Below are positions 16,960-25,213 of a stretch of 39,856 nucleotides of DNA, piece after piece (the first letter of the stretch is position 1; each line of letters starts with the position of its first letter). A program made the position numbers and the translations under genes. A model generated the notes under the pieces. It searched no databases. It saw nothing but the letters and a program-made list of their open reading frames with translations, and was not told the origin of the DNA. The stretch is from Caldilineaceae bacterium. GTDB lineage: Bacteria > Chloroflexota > Anaerolineae > Caldilineales > Caldilineaceae. Location: NCBI GenBank assembly GCA_018003515.1, contig JAGNDO010000047.1:1-39856 (forward strand), read 5' to 3'.

Positions 16960-18819
16960 CTACGCTGGCTGAGACAGTCCCGCCGCTGTTCTGTCCTGCG
17001 CAACAGAGCGGAAGATCGCTTCAAGTTCCACCGCGTCCAAGGTCTCTTTTTCCAAGAGAGCATTGGCCACGGCTTCCAGTTTGTCTCGGTTCTCCGACAA
17101 CATTTGACGCACCCAGGCCAGGGCATCGTCCACGATCTTGAAGACGGCTTCGTCAATCTGCTCGGCCACTTCCTCGCTATAATCCCGCTGTTCGCCCAAA
17201 TCCCGACCCAGGAAGACCATCTCCTGCTGGTTGCCAAACTGGATCTGACCCATCCCATCTACCATCGCATACTTGGTCACCATGGCCCGGGCCCATGCGG
17301 TCAGCCTTTGAATGTCGCCCCGGGCCCCGGCCCCAAAGGTGCCAAAGACCTGCTCCTCGGCCACCCGTCCGCCCAAGGCAATGGCGATACTGTCCACAAA
17401 CCAGGAGCGTTTTTGCAGATAGCTCTCCTTGTCGGGCATGCGCCAAACATAGCCAAGGGCAGTATTTCGGGGAACAATGGTGGCCTTCTGTACCTGGTCG
17501 GCGTTGGGGCATAACCGGGTAATCACCGCATGACCGGCCTCATGATAGGCAGTCATGCGTTTTTGCTCCGGCGAGATCAAGCGGCTGCGCCGTTCTGGGC
17601 CACCCAAGGCAAGACGTTCGATCGACTCTTGCAGTTCGTTCATGCTGATGGCCCGCTTGTTGCGCCGGGCCGCCAAAATGGCCGCCTCATTGACCAGGTT
17701 TTCCAGATCCGCGCCCACGAAGCCGGGGGTCTGTTTGGCCACGGTGTCCAGATTGACATCTGGGGCCAGGGGTTTGCCCTTGACATGCACGGTCAGAATC
17801 GCCCGCCGCCCGGAGATGTCGGGCCGATCCATGGTCACCTGGCGGTCAAAGCGGCCAGGGCGCAGAAGGGCCGGGTCCAAAATGTCGGGCCGGTTGGTGG
17901 CCGCCACCAGAATCACATTGGTGTCCGTGCCAAACCCATCCATCTCCACCAGGATCTGGTTCAGGGTCTGCTCCCGCTCGTCGTGAGATCCGCCCATGCC
18001 TGTGCCCCGATAGCGGCCCACGGCGTCGATCTCGTCAATAAAGATGATGCACGGGCTATTGCGTTTGGCCTGCTCAAAGAGATCCCGCACCCGGCTGGCC
18101 CCCACACCCACAAACATCTCCACAAATTCGGAGCCGGAAATGCTGAAGAAGGGCACCCCCGCCTCGCCGGAAACCGCCTTGGCGATCAGGGTCTTGCCCG
18201 TGCCAGGGGGACCGACCAGCAGCACGCCCTTGGGGATGCGCGCCCCCAGGGCCGAAAACTTCTGCGGCTCCTTGAGAAACTCCACCACCTCTTGCAGCTC
18301 TTCCTTGGCCTCATCCGCCCCCGCCACATCGTCAAAGGTGACCGTGGGCTTGTCCCCGGTGAAGAGTCGCGCCTTGCTCTTGCCAAAGGACATGGCCTGA
18401 TTATTGGACCCTTGACTCTGGCGCAACAGCAAAAAGAAAAGCCCGCCCACAAAGACCAGGGGCAACAGGTTGAGCAACAAGGCCATCCAACTGCTACTGC
18501 TGCTGGATGACTGGTTGACAAAATCGATGCCGCCCAGCTGCGCTTCGGTGACGCCCAAACCGGTCAGGCTCTCGCTCAACGGGATGCCCGTCTCTTTGAG
18601 AACCGAGTAAACCTGACTATCTCCGGCCAGTTCAACCTTGACCGTCTCATCCTGCACCGCAATCGTGACCACCTTGCCAGCCCGGATCTCATCCGCTACC
18701 TGGCTCAAACTCATGGGGATCTGGCTGGTGCTGCCGCCAAAAACATTAAAAAACAGCGCCGCGCCCGCCACCAGAATCAACAGGTAGACAAACGCATTGC
18801 GGCTCCAATTTGAATTCAC
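16960..18819 (-). CDS. ftsH: ATP-dependent zinc metalloprotease FtsH
   Basis: GTG 18819 with AAGGAGG upstream gives 619 residues, the usual length. Two membrane helices (about 8-28 and 111-133) flank an extracytoplasmic domain containing a Ser-rich stretch ([12 protein letters not shown]). The AAA+ domain has Walker A GPPGTGKT (203-210), Walker B IIFIDEID (258-265) and the second-region-of-homology RPGRFDR. The protease domain carries the zinc motif HEAGH (426-430) and a downstream LGGRVAEE. It degrades damaged or short-lived membrane and cytosolic proteins as a membrane hexamer. It is transcribed alone, converging on the transporter gene. All key residues are present. Confidence 0.97.
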   Translation of the reverse strand: MNSNWSRNAFVYLLILVAGAALFFNVFGGSTSQIPMSLSQVADEIRAGKVVTIAVQDETVKVELAGDSQVYSVLKETGIPLSESLTGLGVTEAQLGGIDFVNQSSSSSSSWMALLLNLLPLVFVGGLFFLLLRQSQGSNNQAMSFGKSKARLFTGDKPTVTFDDVAGADEAKEELQEVVEFLKEPQKFSALGARIPKGVLLVGPPGTGKTLIAKAVSGEAGVPFFSISGSEFVEMFVGVGASRVRDLFEQAKRNSPCIIFIDEIDAVGRYRGTGMGGSHDEREQTLNQILVEMDGFGTDTNVILVAATNRPDILDPALLRPGRFDRQVTMDRPDISGRRAILTVHVKGKPLAPDVNLDTVAKQTPGFVGADLENLVNEAAILAARRNKRAISMNELQESIERLALGGPERRSRLISPEQKRMTAYHEAGHAVITRLCPNADQVQKATIVPRNTALGYVWRMPDKESYLQKRSWFVDSIAIALGGRVAEEQVFGTFGAGARGDIQRLTAWARAMVTKYAMVDGMGQIQFGNQQEMVFLGRDLGEQRDYSEEVAEQIDEAVFKIVDDALAWVRQMLSENRDKLEAVANALLEKETLDAVELEAIFRSVAQDRTAAGLSQPA

Positions 18820-18923
18820 AGACGCCTCCTTGTCGCAAATGGCCTGGGGACATAGCCCAGTGGAGAGCAGTATACCAGAGGCCCGGCCCTTGTGCCAGTG
18901 GTTTTGGATACGATTCCAGCCCT

Positions 18924-18986
18924 CATTCCGGGAATGGGCCAAAACCATTCACGCAACCCAAAAAGCACCGGCCCATTCCCGGAATG
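18924..18986. repeat. Palindromic repeat element, copy 1 (CATTCCGGGAATGGGCC arms)
   Basis: Arms at 18924-18940 and 18970-18986 are exact reverse complements, 17 bases each, and each arm contains the smaller palindrome CATTCCGGGAATG. A second copy with identical arms but a different loop lies at about 26010-26073. This copy is in the ftsH upstream region, shortly before the cobalamin riboswitch promoter. Confidence 0.92.
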
Positions 18987-19011
18987 CCCAACCCCATCAT
19001 TTGTCCCACTT

Positions 19012-19040
19012 TTGACTTTAACCGGGGGCCATGCTAAACT
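19012..19040 (+). promoter_or_regulatory. Predicted sigma-70 promoter of the cobalamin operon
   Basis: TTGACT (19012-19017) is followed after 17 bases by TAAACT (19035-19040). Transcription would start near 19047, giving a leader of about 400 bases that contains the riboswitch. Confidence 0.7.
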
Positions 19041-19104
19041 GGTTCAGGTAAGCGTGAGGTGCCAAACATCTCCCACTTATTCTGAACTTTTCTAAACTCA
19101 TATC

Positions 19105-19265
19105 CACAAAGGTTCCCGAAGCAATCACGTCAGGGATCAATGGGGAAAGCTGGTGCCACACGGGTCAAACCGCCCGGTGAAGTCCAGCGCTGTTCCGCAA
19201 CTGTAGGGCAGACGGAGAAACCATCCGCCGCCGAGCCAGGATTCCCGCCTTTGACAAAGAGTTTC
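19105..19265 (+). ncRNA. Cobalamin (AdoCbl-type) riboswitch
   Basis: Conserved landmarks occur in order: GGGGAAAGCTGGTG (19142-19155), GGTGAAGTCCAGCGC (about 19176-19190), the B12-box core CCGCAACTGTA (19195-19205; consensus CCGCCACTGTA) and GAGCCAGGATTCCCGCC (19233-19249). The boundaries are approximate because the closing P1 stem was not folded by computer. It precedes cobamide transport and salvage genes, which fits repression of the operon when cobalamin is plentiful. Confidence 0.92.
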
Positions 19266-19344
19266 ATTGCACTTGCGAGAACGAGGGCATGAAAACGTTG
19301 CGATCCCGCCCTGGTTCCCCCAAATCATCGCATCGAATTCATTG

Positions 19345-19376
19345 CGCCTCTGTCATTCGACAGAGGATTTTTTTTA
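19345..19376 (+). terminator. Riboswitch-associated intrinsic terminator
   Basis: The 8-bp stem CCTCTGTC (19347-19354)/GACAGAGG (19359-19366) with loop ATTC is followed by eight Ts. Located about 85 bases after the aptamer, it is the probable off-state terminator. Confidence 0.85.
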
Positions 19377-19430
19377 CCCCTGCTCGCTCGTGTTGGCCCT
19401 GGCCACAGCGCACAGGGGTTTCATTTTTTT
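19377..19430 (+). terminator. Second possible terminator hairpin before the first cobalamin gene
   Basis: CCCCTG (19377-19382) pairs with CAGGGG (19413-19418), with a nested GGCC/GGCC hairpin inside the loop, followed by TTTCA and seven Ts. It ends 20 bases before the start codon, so it could be a second attenuator or could affect ribosome access. Confidence 0.5.
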
Positions 19431-19449
19431 GAAAAAGAACAACTAGATT

Positions 19450-20499
19450 ATGTCAACACCAATGCCCACAACTTGCACCGATTCTGTCAAGCCCCGAGTC
19501 GGCCTCACCGCCCCTTGGGTCTTCCTGCTCCTTCTCGTGTGGATCAGCGCTGGGTGCGCGCCCACCCCAGCCGCCCAGCCCGCCACGGTTGACGACGTGC
19601 GCGCCCACGCCCTGGCCTGGCTCCACAGTCAAGAGTTGGACACCGGGGGATTCCCCGACAGCCAGGGCCAGATTAGCCCCAACAGCACCAGCACCGTTCT
19701 GGCGCTTCTGGCCACGCTGCCCGCCGACGAAATCAGCGAATTTCGCATTCAGGATGCCCTCACCGCCTTGCAATCCACCCTGATCGACTGGTTAGGGGCC
19801 AAAGACAGCGGCCCCCTGGCCAGGGCCGTCAGTGGTGTGACGGCCGCCGGCGGCGACCCCCGCCACACCGCCGGGCAAGATCTGGTGGCCGACCTCTGGG
19901 CCAACTATGACCCCCAGACCGGCCTCTTCCACCCCGAAAGCCTCTTCCGCCACCTGCTCGCCATCCAAGCCCTATCCGCCGCTGGCGAAACAATCCCCGC
20001 CGCCGCCCAAACCGCCATCAGCCACCTCCAACAACCCGACGGCAGCTGGTCCTGGCGCATCACAGCATCCACCCAGCCCACCCTGTCCAACACGTCCACC
20101 CCGTCCACCGAGCCACCCACCCCCCCCACCACCGGAGACGTAGACACCACCGCCCAGACCCTGCGTACCCTGGCCGCCCTGGGCATTACCGCCGACGACA
20201 GCCGGGTGCAGGCCGCCCTGACCTACCTGGCCCAAACCCAGTCCGCCCAGGGGGGATGGGCAATGGATGCCGATACGCCGCCCAACGCCGACTCCACCGG
20301 TCTGGTCCTCACCGCCCTGGGTGAGCTGGGCCTGGCCGACCAACCGGACCCGGCCATCCGCGCCGCCCAAGCCCAGACATGGCTGGCCACCCTGCAACAG
20401 CCCGACGGCTCCTTCCACTATTCCGCCGACCTGCCCGGAGCCATCTTCCTGGCCACGCTGGATTCGTTACCCGCATTCCAATGGCAATTCAAGCCGTAG
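19450..20499 (+). CDS. Alpha/alpha-toroid lipoprotein, intrinsic-factor/transcobalamin alpha-domain-like
   Basis: The 349-residue product has a hydrophobic segment (22-34) ending in lipobox SAGC, with Cys36 the lipid attachment point. The mature part carries prenyltransferase/squalene-cyclase-type helical repeats: AWLHSQELDTGGFPD (56-70), YDPQTGLFHPESLFRHLLA, AISHLQQPDGSWSW (189-202), LTYLAQTQSAQGGW (257-270) and WLATLQQPDGSFHY (311-324). A Thr/Pro-rich linker (207-230) splits it into two halves. Repeats of this type build the alpha6/alpha6 barrel found in the N-terminal domain of human intrinsic factor and transcobalamin. As the first gene after a cobalamin riboswitch, followed by two DUF4430-like proteins, it is predicted to help bind cobamides outside the membrane. 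No Shine-Dalgarno is apparent. The binding role is inferred. Confidence 0.82.
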   Translation: MSTPMPTTCTDSVKPRVGLTAPWVFLLLLVWISAGCAPTPAAQPATVDDVRAHALAWLHSQELDTGGFPDSQGQISPNSTSTVLALLATLPADEISEFRIQDALTALQSTLIDWLGAKDSGPLARAVSGVTAAGGDPRHTAGQDLVADLWANYDPQTGLFHPESLFRHLLAIQALSAAGETIPAAAQTAISHLQQPDGSWSWRITASTQPTLSNTSTPSTEPPTPPTTGDVDTTAQTLRTLAALGITADDSRVQAALTYLAQTQSAQGGWAMDADTPPNADSTGLVLTALGELGLADQPDPAIRAAQAQTWLATLQQPDGSFHYSADLPGAIFLATLDSLPAFQWQFKP

Positions 20500-20559
20500 A
20501 ATGAGTAATCAAATGTTCGACCAAAAAAATCAAAAACCCAACCAAGAAAGAGAAACAAA

Positions 20560-21057
20560 ATGCGAAAATTGACCTTTATCCTGCTCCTCGTCGTCGCCTT
20601 GATGGTGACCGCCTGCTCCCCCATCGCCCCCGATCTGGCCCCCGCGCCAGTGGATGCCGCCCCCGCTGGCCTCCAGATCGGCCTGGTCATCACCCCCGCC
20701 GAGGGCGACGTGACCACCATGTTGGTCAGCGTGCCCGGTGACGCCCCCACGGCCCTGGACGCCCTCACCGCCAGCGGCGTGGAGCTGGCCGTGGCCGAGA
20801 CCGACTTCGGCCCGGCCGTGTGCGGCATCCTGGGCACAGGCCAGCCAGTCGAAGAGTGCTTTGGGGACACGGAGGGTCGCTACTGGGCCTTCTTCACCCT
20901 CAACGACAGTGGTGAATGGGAAGCCGCTCAGGTAGGCGTGGCCGGTTACCCCATCAGCGACGGCCAGGTTCTCGGCTTCTCCTGGACCGCCAGCGATGCC
21001 AGCTACAATCCCCTGGTCATCCCCCCCGTGGTGACCCTGGCCGAGATCGCCAAGTAA
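20560..21057 (+). CDS. DUF4430-like lipoprotein (transcobalamin C-terminal-domain-like)
   Basis: The 165-residue product has a signal peptide with lipobox VTAC (Cys19). The mature domain follows the DUF4430 pattern: TALDALTASG (64-73), a central CGILG (88-92) and Cys100, then GRYWAFFTLNDSGEW (106-120), GVAGYPISDGQVLGFSW (126-142). In human cobalamin carriers a domain of this type forms the C-terminal half that closes over the corrin. It lies 60 bases after the toroid lipoprotein, with AAGAAAGAG upstream of the ATG, in the same riboswitch-led operon. It is therefore predicted to be the second half of a split cobamide-capture module. Cys88 and Cys100 could form a disulfide. Direct corrin binding is not proven. 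Confidence 0.8.
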   Translation: MRKLTFILLLVVALMVTACSPIAPDLAPAPVDAAPAGLQIGLVITPAEGDVTTMLVSVPGDAPTALDALTASGVELAVAETDFGPAVCGILGTGQPVEECFGDTEGRYWAFFTLNDSGEWEAAQVGVAGYPISDGQVLGFSWTASDASYNPLVIPPVVTLAEIAK

Positions 21058-21063
21058 ATCTTT

Positions 21064-21105
21064 GGGCGGTGGGATGGTGCGTCTTGACGCACCATCCCAC
21101 CGCCC
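21064..21105. repeat. Intercistronic 20-bp perfect hairpin
   Basis: GGGCGGTGGGATGGTGCGTC (21064-21083) and its exact reverse complement (21086-21105) are separated by TT. There is no T-run, so it is more likely an mRNA-stability or repeat-derived hairpin than a terminator. It lies between the two DUF4430-like genes. Confidence 0.9.
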
Positions 21106-21123
21106 AAGCCAAGGGTATCAACC

Positions 21124-21747
21124 ATGAACCGCTCCCACTTTTGCCTGGGTCTGCTCTTGCTGGCTGGCCTCTTGCTCCCATCGGCGTCGATCCAGGCCCA
21201 ATCCGCTCCCCCCAACCGGGCCGGATTGATCATCGTGCAGCCAGACCAGGATCCGTTGACCTATTGCGTGGCCCTGGACAGCGATGCGCAGACCACGGGC
21301 ATCCAAATGCTGGAGCAGGTCGGCCTGGACTTCATCGCTGACTATGGAAATAGCATGGGGGCCTCCATTTGCAGCATTGGAAATACCGGGTGCGCCTTCC
21401 CCAGCCAGGACTGTTTCTGCCAGTGCCAAGGGGCCACCTGCATCTATTGGTCCTATCACCGGCTGGACCCGGACAGCACCACCTGGGTCTATTCCCAGTT
21501 TGGGGCCGGCCAAGCGGTTGTGCCCCCCGGTGCGGTGGAAGCCTGGGTGTGGAGTTCCGGCGACTCCGGCTCCACCCAGATCCAGCCCCCGGACCTGACC
21601 TTCGCCGACATCTGCGCCGGAGAACTCACCGCCGCCGCCGCCACCGAAACGGATCAGATCGACTGGCCCATGTACCTTGGGTTCGCCGCCCTGCTCTTGA
21701 TCCTAGGTGCGGCCAGCTTGTGGCGTCGTCGCCCTGTTGCCAGCTAA
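21124..21747 (+). CDS. Cys-rich DUF4430-like surface protein with C-terminal membrane anchor
   Basis: The 207-residue product has a signal peptide (1-26), an extracytoplasmic domain and a C-terminal helix (183-199) followed by RRRP, so it is anchored by its C terminus with the domain outside. The domain resembles a DUF4430 unit: AGLIIVQPDQDPLTYCVALD, ICSIGNTGCAFPS, CFCQCQGATCIYWSYHRLD and WVYSQFGAGQAVVPPGAVEAWVW. Seven cysteines (48, 83, 90, 97, 99, 101, 106) and a later one suggest several disulfides or a metal site. AAGGGT lies upstream of the ATG. Its place between the capture lipoprotein and the salvage genes suggests a docking or second binding subunit of the cobamide uptake system. That role is inferred. 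Confidence 0.72.
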   Translation: MNRSHFCLGLLLLAGLLLPSASIQAQSAPPNRAGLIIVQPDQDPLTYCVALDSDAQTTGIQMLEQVGLDFIADYGNSMGASICSIGNTGCAFPSQDCFCQCQGATCIYWSYHRLDPDSTTWVYSQFGAGQAVVPPGAVEAWVWSSGDSGSTQIQPPDLTFADICAGELTAAAATETDQIDWPMYLGFAALLLILGAASLWRRRPVAS

Positions 21748-21818
21748 ACTCGACGCAGACCCGTTCGCACCAAGGGGTGCAAACTCCGCAGTCTGACGCA
21801 CGTTGATCGTTCTATCTT

Positions 21819-21867
21819 GCCATTCGCCATTCGCCATTCGCCATTCGCCATTCGCCATTCGCCATTC
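21819..21867. repeat. Seven tandem copies of the heptamer GCCATTC
   Basis: Seven perfect GCCATTC units run from 21819 to 21867 and end immediately before GGAG, the ribosome-binding site of the adenosyltransferase gene. The same heptamer (or its complement GAATGGC) recurs at 28695-28824 and 39328-39382. Confidence 0.95.
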
Positions 21868-21879
21868 GGAGACAAACTC

Positions 21880-22443
21880 ATGCCCAAATTGACCAAAATC
21901 TACACCCGCACCGGCGACGCCGGCACCACCGCCCTGGGCGGCGGACAGCGGGTACCCAAAGATCATCTGCGGGTCCAGGTCTACGGCACGGTGGACGAGG
22001 CCAACTCCCACCTGGGCCTGGCCGTGGCCGCTGGGGTCTGTGAACGACTGGCTCAAGTCTTGCCCGACATCCAAAACCAGCTTTTTGATTTGGGGTCATC
22101 ACTATGCTTTCTGGAGGAAGACAAGGGGAAATGGAATCTCCCCGAGATCGAGGAGCGCCACGTCACCGCCTTGGAGACGTTGATGGACGAGTTGACCGGC
22201 GTGGTCGGCTCCCTGGAAAACTTCATCCTGCCCGGCGGCACCCAGGCCGCGGGGCATCTGCACGTGGCCCGCACGGTCTGCCGCCGGGCCGAGCGGGAAG
22301 CCACCACCCTGGCCCGCCAGGAAGCGGTCAACCCTGTGGCCCTGCGCTATCTCAACCGCCTGTCCGACGCCCTCTTCGTCATGGCTCGCTATGACAACCA
22401 CGCCCAGGGTGTGCCGGAGCCGTTGTGGCAGCCGGGGAAGTGA
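21880..22443 (+). CDS. pduO: ATP:cob(I)alamin adenosyltransferase, PduO type
   Basis: ATG 21880 (187 residues) is set by GGAG 8-9 bases upstream; the open frame before it is only heptamer repeat. The N terminus [20 protein letters not shown] is the ATP-binding signature of PduO/MMAB, and [25 protein letters not shown] and [14 protein letters not shown] are the other conserved blocks. It transfers the adenosyl group of ATP to the cobalt of reduced corrinoids, making the coenzyme form or the adenosylated substrate for the nucleotide-loop steps. Length is typical and all key motifs are present. It links the uptake genes to the cobT-cobS-cobU group downstream. Confidence 0.96.
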   Translation: MPKLTKIYTRTGDAGTTALGGGQRVPKDHLRVQVYGTVDEANSHLGLAVAAGVCERLAQVLPDIQNQLFDLGSSLCFLEEDKGKWNLPEIEERHVTALETLMDELTGVVGSLENFILPGGTQAAGHLHVARTVCRRAEREATTLARQEAVNPVALRYLNRLSDALFVMARYDNHAQGVPEPLWQPGK

Positions 22444-22525
22444 ATGAACAAATGCACAATGGACAATGATCTGTTGGTTTAACCTTTCGGCGCTGTGCGC
22501 CACAAATGAAAGAAGATGATTTTTC

Positions 22526-23581
22526 GTGAATATTCCTGCAATTCCCGCACTGGATCCGATTGCTCGTGACCAAGCCGCCGCCCGCCAGGCCATGTTGACC
22601 AAGCCCGCTGGCAGCCTGGGCCGACTGGAAACTATTTCTATGGAGTTGGCCGCCATGCAAGGCGTCCCCTTGCCCTCCGTGGCCCGCAAGGCCGTGATCG
22701 TCATGGCCGGTGACCACGGGGTAACCGCCGAGGGCGTCAGCGCCTACCCAGCGGCGGTGACGGCCCAGATGGTGCTCAATTTTCTGTACGATGGCGCGGC
22801 CATCAACGTGCTGGCCAAGTTGGCCGGGGCGCGCATGACCGTGGTGGATATGGGCGTGGCCGAAGAACTGCCCGACCATCCCCGGCTGATCAAGCGCAAA
22901 CAGGCCCTGGGCACCCGCAACTTCGCCATCCAGCCCGCCATGACCCGGGCGCAAGCCGCCGCCGCCATCCAAGTGGGTATGGACATCCTGGCCGAGGAGG
23001 CCGCCAAGGGGCTGGATCTGGTGGCCATCGGCGAAATGGGCATTGGCAACACCACCGCAGCCGCGGCCCTGACCGCTGCCTTCACCGGTCTGCCCCCGGC
23101 CCAGGTCACCTGGCGGGGTACGGGCGTGGATGACGCCGGGTTGGCCAACAAGATCGCCGTCATCGAGCGGGCGCTGAAACTGCACCGGCCCGACCCGACG
23201 GATGCCCTGGGCGTCCTGGCCTGTTTGGGCGGCTACGAGATCGCCGGCATGGTCGGCGTCACCCTGGCCGCCGCGGCCCGGCGCATTCCCGTGGTGATCG
23301 ATGGGCTGATCTCCAGCGCAGCCGCCCTGGTGGCCGTGGAGCTGGCCCCGGATGTGCGCAACTATCTCTTTGCCGCCCATCGCTCCGAAGAGATCGGCCA
23401 CCAGGCCATCCTCGACCGACTGGGCCTGGAGCCCCTGTTGGATCTGGGCATGCGCCTGGGCGAAGGATCCGGCGCGGCCGTGGCCTTCCACATCATGGAC
23501 GCGGCGACGGCCACCCTCTCCGACATGGCCACTTTTGCCGATGCCGGGGTGAGCGAGAAGGCTGAAATGGAACTGGCTTGA
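22526..23581 (+). CDS. cobT: Nicotinate-nucleotide:dimethylbenzimidazole phosphoribosyltransferase CobT
   Basis: GTG 22526 gives 351 residues, the normal length; GAAAGAAG lies about 12 bases upstream. KPAGSLGRLE (26-35), MAGDHGVTAEGVSAYP, GEMGIGNTTAAAAL (Glu170) and LGEGSGAA (311-318, with Glu313 corresponding to the catalytic Glu317 of Salmonella CobT) are present. The enzyme makes alpha-ribazole phosphate from nicotinate mononucleotide and the lower-ligand base. The last base of its stop codon is the first base of the cobS start codon (TGATG), so the two are translationally coupled. Confidence 0.97.
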   Translation: MNIPAIPALDPIARDQAAARQAMLTKPAGSLGRLETISMELAAMQGVPLPSVARKAVIVMAGDHGVTAEGVSAYPAAVTAQMVLNFLYDGAAINVLAKLAGARMTVVDMGVAEELPDHPRLIKRKQALGTRNFAIQPAMTRAQAAAAIQVGMDILAEEAAKGLDLVAIGEMGIGNTTAAAALTAAFTGLPPAQVTWRGTGVDDAGLANKIAVIERALKLHRPDPTDALGVLACLGGYEIAGMVGVTLAAAARRIPVVIDGLISSAAALVAVELAPDVRNYLFAAHRSEEIGHQAILDRLGLEPLLDLGMRLGEGSGAAVAFHIMDAATATLSDMATFADAGVSEKAEMELA

Positions 23582-24363
23582 TGACGAAATCACAACGCCC
23601 GGTCTGGTTGGCCGAACTCTGGCTGGCGATGGGCTTCCTCTCTACCCTGCCCGCGCCCTCGGTGGTGATGCCCCCGGCGGCCCTGGGTCGGGCGGCCCGC
23701 TGGTTTCCCGGCGTGGGGCTGCTGATCGGCGGCATCCTGTGGGGGAGCCACTTCGTCCTGGGGCAGATCTGGCCCGCCCCCATCCCCTCCTTGGGGACCG
23801 TGGCGATCTGGGCGCTGCTCACGGGCTTCCTGCACTTGGACGGCCTGGCCGACTGCTGTGACGGTCTGCTGCCCCCGGTTCGCCCGGAAAAACGCATGGA
23901 GATCCTGCGGGATCCCCGGCTGGGCAGCTTTGGCGTGGCCGGATTGGTCCTGCATCTGCTGTTGAAAGGCGCGGCCCTGGCCGCGTTGACGTCTCCTTTG
24001 GCCCAGATCTCTGGCCTGATCCTGGCCCCGGTCTTGGGGCGGACGGCCTTGCTGATCCCGGCCCGGCAGCCCACGGCCCGGCCCGGCGGCATGGGCGACG
24101 CCTTCGCTCTGGGGCTGACTCCCGTGGTCATGGCCCAGGCGGTCATCGTCCCCCTGCTCTGCCTTGGGGGACTGCTCTGGCTGGGGGATGGCCGGGCATT
24201 GCTCGCCGCCGTGGCCGCGGGCGCCGTGACCGTGGCCGCCACGGTCTGGGCAAAACGCCAACTGGGCGGCGGCGTCACCGGGGATGTCTTTGGGCTTGTG
24301 ATAGAATTGAGCGAATTGGCCGTGCTCTTGGTCTATGCGGGAGGCGGTGCATGGCTGAGATAA
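23581..24363 (+). CDS. cobS: Adenosylcobinamide-GDP ribazoletransferase (cobalamin synthase) CobS
   Basis: This 260-residue polytopic membrane protein carries the family signature FLHLDGLADCCDGL near residue 82-95, with acidic residues that bind Mg2+, and an early FLSTLPAP. It joins alpha-ribazole (phosphate) to adenosylcobinamide-GDP at the inner face of the membrane, the last assembly step of the nucleotide loop. It starts within the cobT stop codon and is followed after one base by the CbiR-like gene, so the set forms one tight unit. Confidence 0.96.
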   Translation: MTKSQRPVWLAELWLAMGFLSTLPAPSVVMPPAALGRAARWFPGVGLLIGGILWGSHFVLGQIWPAPIPSLGTVAIWALLTGFLHLDGLADCCDGLLPPVRPEKRMEILRDPRLGSFGVAGLVLHLLLKGAALAALTSPLAQISGLILAPVLGRTALLIPARQPTARPGGMGDAFALGLTPVVMAQAVIVPLLCLGGLLWLGDGRALLAAVAAGAVTVAATVWAKRQLGGGVTGDVFGLVIELSELAVLLVYAGGGAWLR

Positions 24364-24364
24364 T

Positions 24365-25213
24365 ATGGCCGAGATAATGGACGTACGCAGCCTGGGCCTG
24401 CCCTTCCGGGTGGGGACCACCTCGTACATTGTGGCCGATGACTTGGTGGGCAATGCCCGCTTCTTGGCCGGGCGGGTGCAGGAGATGCAACTGGTGCTCT
24501 TCGACCTGCCCGACGGCCCCAGCAACCTGCCCGATCCGGCCACGGTTTCCGAACTGGCCACCATCGGCCAGGCCGGGGATCTGGCCTATTCGGTCCACCT
24601 GATCGAAGATGTGCGCTTGGGCGAAGATGGCTCGACCCGGCACAGCTCCCTGATCCGGGCCCAGCGGGTGATCCGGGACGCCCTGCCCCTGGCCCCAACC
24701 GCCTTTGTCCTGCACGCCGAAGGGCGAGCCATCCAGTCCCCCCAGAGCCCGGCGGACCAGGTCCACGCCTGGCAAGCCCAGGCCGTGACCGCCCTCAAGC
24801 TGGTGGCGGAGATGGCCGGTGGGGGAGAACGCCTGGCCCTGGAGAATCTGGAAGGCTATCCCCTGGACCGCATCCCCCCGGTGGCCGAGGCCGCGGGGGT
24901 GGGCCGCTGTGTGGACGTGGGCCATCTCTGGCTGGACGGCCACGATCCGGTGGCCTATCTGTCCGCCGCCCTGCCCCAGGCCCGCATGGTCCACCTGCAC
25001 GGGGTGGCCGAGCAAGATGGTCGGCGTCGGGATCACCGCTCTTTGGCCCACATGACCCCGGCCCAATTGGACCCGGTCATGGCCTTGTTGATGGCCTCGG
25101 CTTTCTCCGGCGTGGTCATTTTGGAGATCTTTGAAGAGGCGGACTTTCATTCCTCCCTGGCGGCTTTGGTCGCCAGCGTGAACCGTATTCGAGCCGGAAA
25201 GAAGATGGGCTGA
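24365..25213 (+). CDS. cbiR: Probable cobamide-remodelling enzyme CbiR (AP endonuclease 2-like TIM barrel)
   Basis: The 282-residue product is a xylose-isomerase/AP-endonuclease-2-type TIM barrel. Putative metal ligands appear on successive strands: [36 protein letters not shown] and VILEIFEE. A protein of this superfamily, CbiR, was described from Akkermansia as cutting the nucleotide loop of cobamides so that the lower ligand can be exchanged. Placement exactly between cobS and cobU, with one-base spacings on both sides, strongly favours that role over a sugar isomerase. It implies that this organism can take up cobamides with unsuitable lower ligands and rebuild them. Family membership was judged by eye. 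Confidence 0.75.
   Translation: MAEIMDVRSLGLPFRVGTTSYIVADDLVGNARFLAGRVQEMQLVLFDLPDGPSNLPDPATVSELATIGQAGDLAYSVHLIEDVRLGEDGSTRHSSLIRAQRVIRDALPLAPTAFVLHAEGRAIQSPQSPADQVHAWQAQAVTALKLVAEMAGGGERLALENLEGYPLDRIPPVAEAAGVGRCVDVGHLWLDGHDPVAYLSAALPQARMVHLHGVAEQDGRRRDHRSLAHMTPAQLDPVMALLMASAFSGVVILEIFEEADFHSSLAALVASVNRIRAGKKMG

Noticed and set aside
21819..21867. Possible CRISPR-like or minisatellite array
   Set aside because: The units are 7 bases with no spacers, unlike CRISPR repeats; reported as a tandem heptamer repeat only.
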